Source: Candidatus Omnitrophota bacterium (GTDB lineage Bacteria; Omnitrophota; Koll11; Gygaellales; Profunditerraquicolaceae). From it: DNA of 8,051 bases. The DNA is taken from the NCBI GenBank assembly GCA_026387515.1, contig JAPLLP010000203.1:5839-13889 (forward strand), read 5' to 3'. The notes under the pieces are model-generated. The model was given only the letters and a program-made list of their open reading frames with translations, made no database searches and had not been told where the DNA came from. The position numbers and the translations under genes were made by a program. Below, one piece after another: positions 5,539-8,051 of this stretch. Every line of letters begins with the position of its first letter. Position 1 is the first letter of the stretch.

Positions 5539-8051
5539 TCACTCTTGCCTGCTTCCTTGTTGCTTGGCTTTGTTTTCGGCAATGATCTTCTGCGCGATCT
5601 CAGAAGGGACTTCCTGATATTTCTCAAATTCCATCGAGGCGCTTGCCCGGCCGGAGCTTAAGGAGCGAAACGCCGATGTATAACCGAACATCTCTGACAA
5701 AGGAGCCTCCGCCTGGATAATCTTCTGATTACCCTTGACCTCCATAGCCATTATTTTTCCGCGGCGCGAACAGATATTCCCCACAATGGCGCTGACATAT
5801 TCCTCGGGTGTTGTAACTTCAACAGACATGTACGGCTCAAGCAATATCGGATCCCCTTTCAAAAATGCCTCTTTAAAACCGATGCTCCCCGCGATCTTAA
5901 AAGCCAACTCCGAAGAATCCACCTCATGAAAAGAACCGTCTATAAGGTTGACCTTCACATCCACAACCGGATAACCGGCATAAACCCCTTTTTGCATGGC
6001 CTCAATAATCCCCTTTTCAACTGCGGGGATAAAAGATTTAGGGATGGCCCCGCCTTTTATGGCGTCTTTAAATTCAAAACCTTCTCCCGCCTGCACAGGC
6101 TCAAGTTCTAACACCACATGCCCGTATTGGCCGCGTCCGCCGGTCTGACGAATGTATTTTCCCTCAGCGCCCGCCGGCTTCATAATGGTTTCGCGATAGG
6201 CCACCTTAGGCTTACCAACATCTGCCTCTATGCCGAACTCCTCTTTTAATCTATCCACAATAATCTCAAGGTGCAATTCTCCCATGCCGGAAAGGATGGT
6301 TTCTTTAGTCTCTTCGTCAGAATTAACCACAAATGTAGGATCCTCTTCGGTGAGCCTATTCAAGGCCTTGCCTAATTTATCCTGGTCAGCGCGGCTCTTA
6401 GGAGAGATGCTCAAAGATACAACCGGAGTAGGAAACTGTATGGCTTCCAGCAATACAGGATTATCTTCGTCGCAAAGGGTATCACCGGTAACGGTATGCG
6501 CCAAACCTATGATCGCTACGATCTCTCCGGCAAAGGCATAATCTATGTTTTCGCGCTGGTTGGCGTGCATACGCACGATCCTGCCGACCCTCTCTTTCTT
6601 GTTCTTCCTAGCATTTAATACATAGGTTCCGGTCTCTAACACTCCGGAATATACCCGCACGTATACTAATTTGCCCATATGCGGATCTGCCTGCACCTTA
6701 AAGGCCAGGCCGCAGAACGGCTCTTTGTGATCCGGTTTTCTCTCGATTTCTTTCTGAGGATCATCCATATCATGGCCTTTAACCGAAGGCAGGTCCAATG
6801 GCGAAGGCAGGTACATAGTTATGGAATCCAGCAGTTTCTGCACCCCCTTGTTCTTAAAAGAAGCACCGCAGAGAATAGGGACCATCTTGTTGACAATCGT
6901 CCCCCTCCGGATCGCGCCGATCAATTCCTCGTTAGTGATTGTATCGGCGGATTCAAGGTATTTTTTGGTGAGCGCCTCGTCAAATGACGATGCCCGTTCA
7001 ACTAAGATATGACGGTATTTATTAGCCGACTCTTTAAGCTCTTCGGGTATCTCCTCAACGCGGAAATTCTTCCCCATGGATTCTTCATCGTAAATGTAGG
7101 CCTTCATATCGATCAAATCCACCACTCCCCGGAAATTCTCTTCCAGGCCTATAGGGATCTCAAGCGGTATAACATTACCCTGAAGCTCCTGCTCAATGCC
7201 TCTTAATACCCCGTAGAAATCTGCCCCGGTGCGGTCCATTTTATTCACAAAGGCGATTTTAGGCACATTGTATTTATCGGATTGTCTCCAGACCGTCTCT
7301 GATTGAGGCTCAACCCCTCCTACGGCGCAGAATACCGCTACTGCTCCGTCTAAAACGCGCAGGGAACGTTCTACCTCAACCGTAAAATCTACGTGCCCGG
7401 GAGTATCAATAATATTAATACGATAATCATTCCAATAACAGGTGGTTGCTGCAGCGGTGATAGTAATGCCGCGTTCTTGCTCCTGCTTCATCCAATCCAT
7501 CTGGGCCTTACCCTCATTTACCTCACCTATCTTATGCGACTTACCGGTATAATAAAGTATCCTCTCGGTAGTGGTAGTTTTTCCGGCATCGATGTGCGCC
7601 ATGATGCCGATGTTTCTCACTTTGGATAGGTCGAATTGAGGCACAGGCAGGGATCTTTCGCGCTTTTCCTCCGGCTTGGCCTCTACAGAAGATTCCTCTG
7701 ATTTTGACTCCAGGAGGAGTTCCGCCGGCTTTTCCTCTACGGGAGGTTCTTCTGGTTTTGTTTCAGGGATAGGTTCTTGAGGAATTACTTCAGAGGGAGG
7801 CTCTTGAGGCTTTACTTCCGCCGGTTTTTCCTGCGTGCGTTGTATCCTAAGATTGGCAACTTCTTCGTTTAAGGCCTTTATCTTTTCATCCTGCTTTTCC
7901 AACTCCTTTTCAAGATCGGTATATTCCTCGTTTAATTTATTGAATTCCGGTTTGGGAACCCATTCGCTATGCTCTTTATCTCTCTTGTAATCCGCGATAA
8001 TTTTTGCCCGGCTAGCCAGTTCCTCGGTATCTTTTTCAATACGGTGCCGCC
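5539..8051 (-). CDS. fusA: Elongation factor G with a long N-terminal coiled-coil/PEK-linker extension, 5' end outside window
   Basis: The EF-G portion is complete: a ribosomal GTPase driving tRNA-mRNA translocation. Counting from a TTG codon at 7902, the canonical body begins near residue 90 ([11 protein letters not shown]). It shows the P-loop AHIDAGKTT (102-110), switch I RGITIT (144-149), DTPGHVDF (166-173), NKMD (220-223) and [10 protein letters not shown]. It continues through domain [11 protein letters not shown] of domain [15 protein letters not shown] and [10 protein letters not shown] of domain IV, and [12 protein letters not shown] of domain V. Unusually, the frame continues upstream without a stop or ATG to the window edge, adding at least 138 residues: a K/E-rich helix, a coiled coil (7849-7944) and a Pro/Glu/Lys linker (7651-7830). 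The TTG has AAGGAG directly against it with no spacer, so it is a poor start; I infer translation begins beyond the edge. Downstream genes follow within 17 bases. It could be a divergent paralogue, but no EF-G motif looks degraded. Confidence 0.93.
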   Translation of the reverse strand, partial: RHRIEKDTEELASRAKIIADYKRDKEHSEWVPKPEFNKLNEEYTDLEKELEKQDEKIKALNEEVANLRIQRTQEKPAEVKPQEPPSEVIPQEPIPETKPEEPPVEEKPAELLLESKSEESSVEAKPEEKRERSLPVPQFDLSKVRNIGIMAHIDAGKTTTTERILYYTGKSHKIGEVNEGKAQMDWMKQEQERGITITAAATTCYWNDYRINIIDTPGHVDFTVEVERSLRVLDGAVAVFCAVGGVEPQSETVWRQSDKYNVPKIAFVNKMDRTGADFYGVLRGIEQELQGNVIPLEIPIGLEENFRGVVDLIDMKAYIYDEESMGKNFRVEEIPEELKESANKYRHILVERASSFDEALTKKYLESADTITNEELIGAIRRGTIVNKMVPILCGASFKNKGVQKLLDSITMYLPSPLDLPSVKGHDMDDPQKEIERKPDHKEPFCGLAFKVQADPHMGKLVYVRVYSGVLETGTYVLNARKNKKERVGRIVRMHANQRENIDYAFAGEIVAIIGLAHTVTGDTLCDEDNPVLLEAIQFPTPVVSLSISPKSRADQDKLGKALNRLTEEDPTFVVNSDEETKETILSGMGELHLEIIVDRLKEEFGIEADVGKPKVAYRETIMKPAGAEGKYIRQTGGRGQYGHVVLELEPVQAGEGFEFKDAIKGGAIPKSFIPAVEKGIIEAMQKGVYAGYPVVDVKVNLIDGSFHEVDSSELAFKIAGSIGFKEAFLKGDPILLEPYMSVEVTTPEEYVSAIVGNICSRRGKIMAMEVKGNQKIIQAEAPLSEMFGYTSAFRSLSSGRASASMEFEKYQEVPSEIAQKIIAENKAKQQGSRQE
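7636..8051 (-). other. N-terminal extension of the EF-G protein: charged helix, coiled coil, Pro-Glu-Lys linker
   Basis: This part of the EF-G frame has no counterpart in ordinary EF-G, which starts a few residues before the P-loop domain. From the edge inward: a charged helical stretch ([16 protein letters not shown], then [18 protein letters not shown]); a coiled coil with hydrophobic residues at heptad a/d positions (L, Y, L, L, Q, I, L, V, L spaced 4-3-4-3-4-3-4-3, at 7944-7849); and a linker of about 60 residues made of degenerate KPxE/EEPP/EEKPAE units (7830-7651). There are no cysteines, no membrane segment and no methionine codon. I do not recognise a named domain. Linker and coiled coil suggest tethering or oligomerisation, which is inference. 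Confidence 0.8.
7651..7830 (-). repeat. Degenerate Pro-Glu-Lys-rich repeats in the EF-G linker
   Basis: The encoded segment repeats short units such as [38 protein letters not shown] and VEAKPEEK, at roughly 10-14 residue spacing. At DNA level the units share related pieces, for example GCCGGCTTTTCCTCTAC at 7722-7740 and CCGGCTTGGCCTCTAC at 7671-7686 on the plus strand. This suggests the linker grew by duplication and then diverged. Such composition usually forms an extended, flexible spacer. Confidence 0.6.

Overview
The window looks like chromosomal DNA from an uncultured bacterium of the PVC group, possibly Omnitrophota. The main pointer is the gene at 359-727, which resembles a family I know as largely restricted to Planctomycetes and Verrucomicrobia (Minf_1886-like). 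The AT-leaning, tightly packed genes and ordinary sigma70-type promoters fit but do not prove this. I see no RNA genes, CRISPR arrays, insertion sequences or attachment sites. Almost every base is coding; the longest gap, about 127 bases at 1418-1544, is a divergent promoter region.

Layout. (1) 1-727, minus strand: a small PVC-type protein of unknown function is followed, stop codon touching start codon, by a YbgC-like hotdog acyl-CoA thioesterase that runs off the left edge. A promoter with a perfect TATAAT lies just upstream. (2) 770-1417, minus: a HAD hydrolase of the beta-phosphoglucomutase type. (3) 1545-4172, plus: an 875-residue GH94-like (clan GH-Q) glycoside phosphorylase. Genes 2 and 3 diverge from a compact control region where two predicted promoters share one palindromic -35 hexamer, and the phosphorylase leader holds a strong hairpin. 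(4) 4178-8051, minus: an operon-like run of elongation factor G, a family 2 glycosyltransferase, an OsmC-like protein and a YggU/DUF167 protein, with junctions overlapping or separated by no more than 17 bases.

The most unusual feature is the EF-G reading frame. The EF-G body is complete and carries all the GTPase motifs, but the frame does not start there. It stays open without a stop or an ATG to the right edge, adding at least 138 residues: a helical lysine/glutamate-rich segment, a clear heptad coiled coil and a Pro-Glu-Lys-rich linker. EF-G therefore appears to be the C-terminal part of a larger protein, in a neighbourhood that is not the usual rpsL-rpsG-fusA-tuf order.

Functionally, the HAD/phosphorylase pair suggests phosphorolytic use of a beta-glucan oligosaccharide or disaccharide and handling of a sugar phosphate. 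The other genes are small housekeeping or uncharacterised functions.
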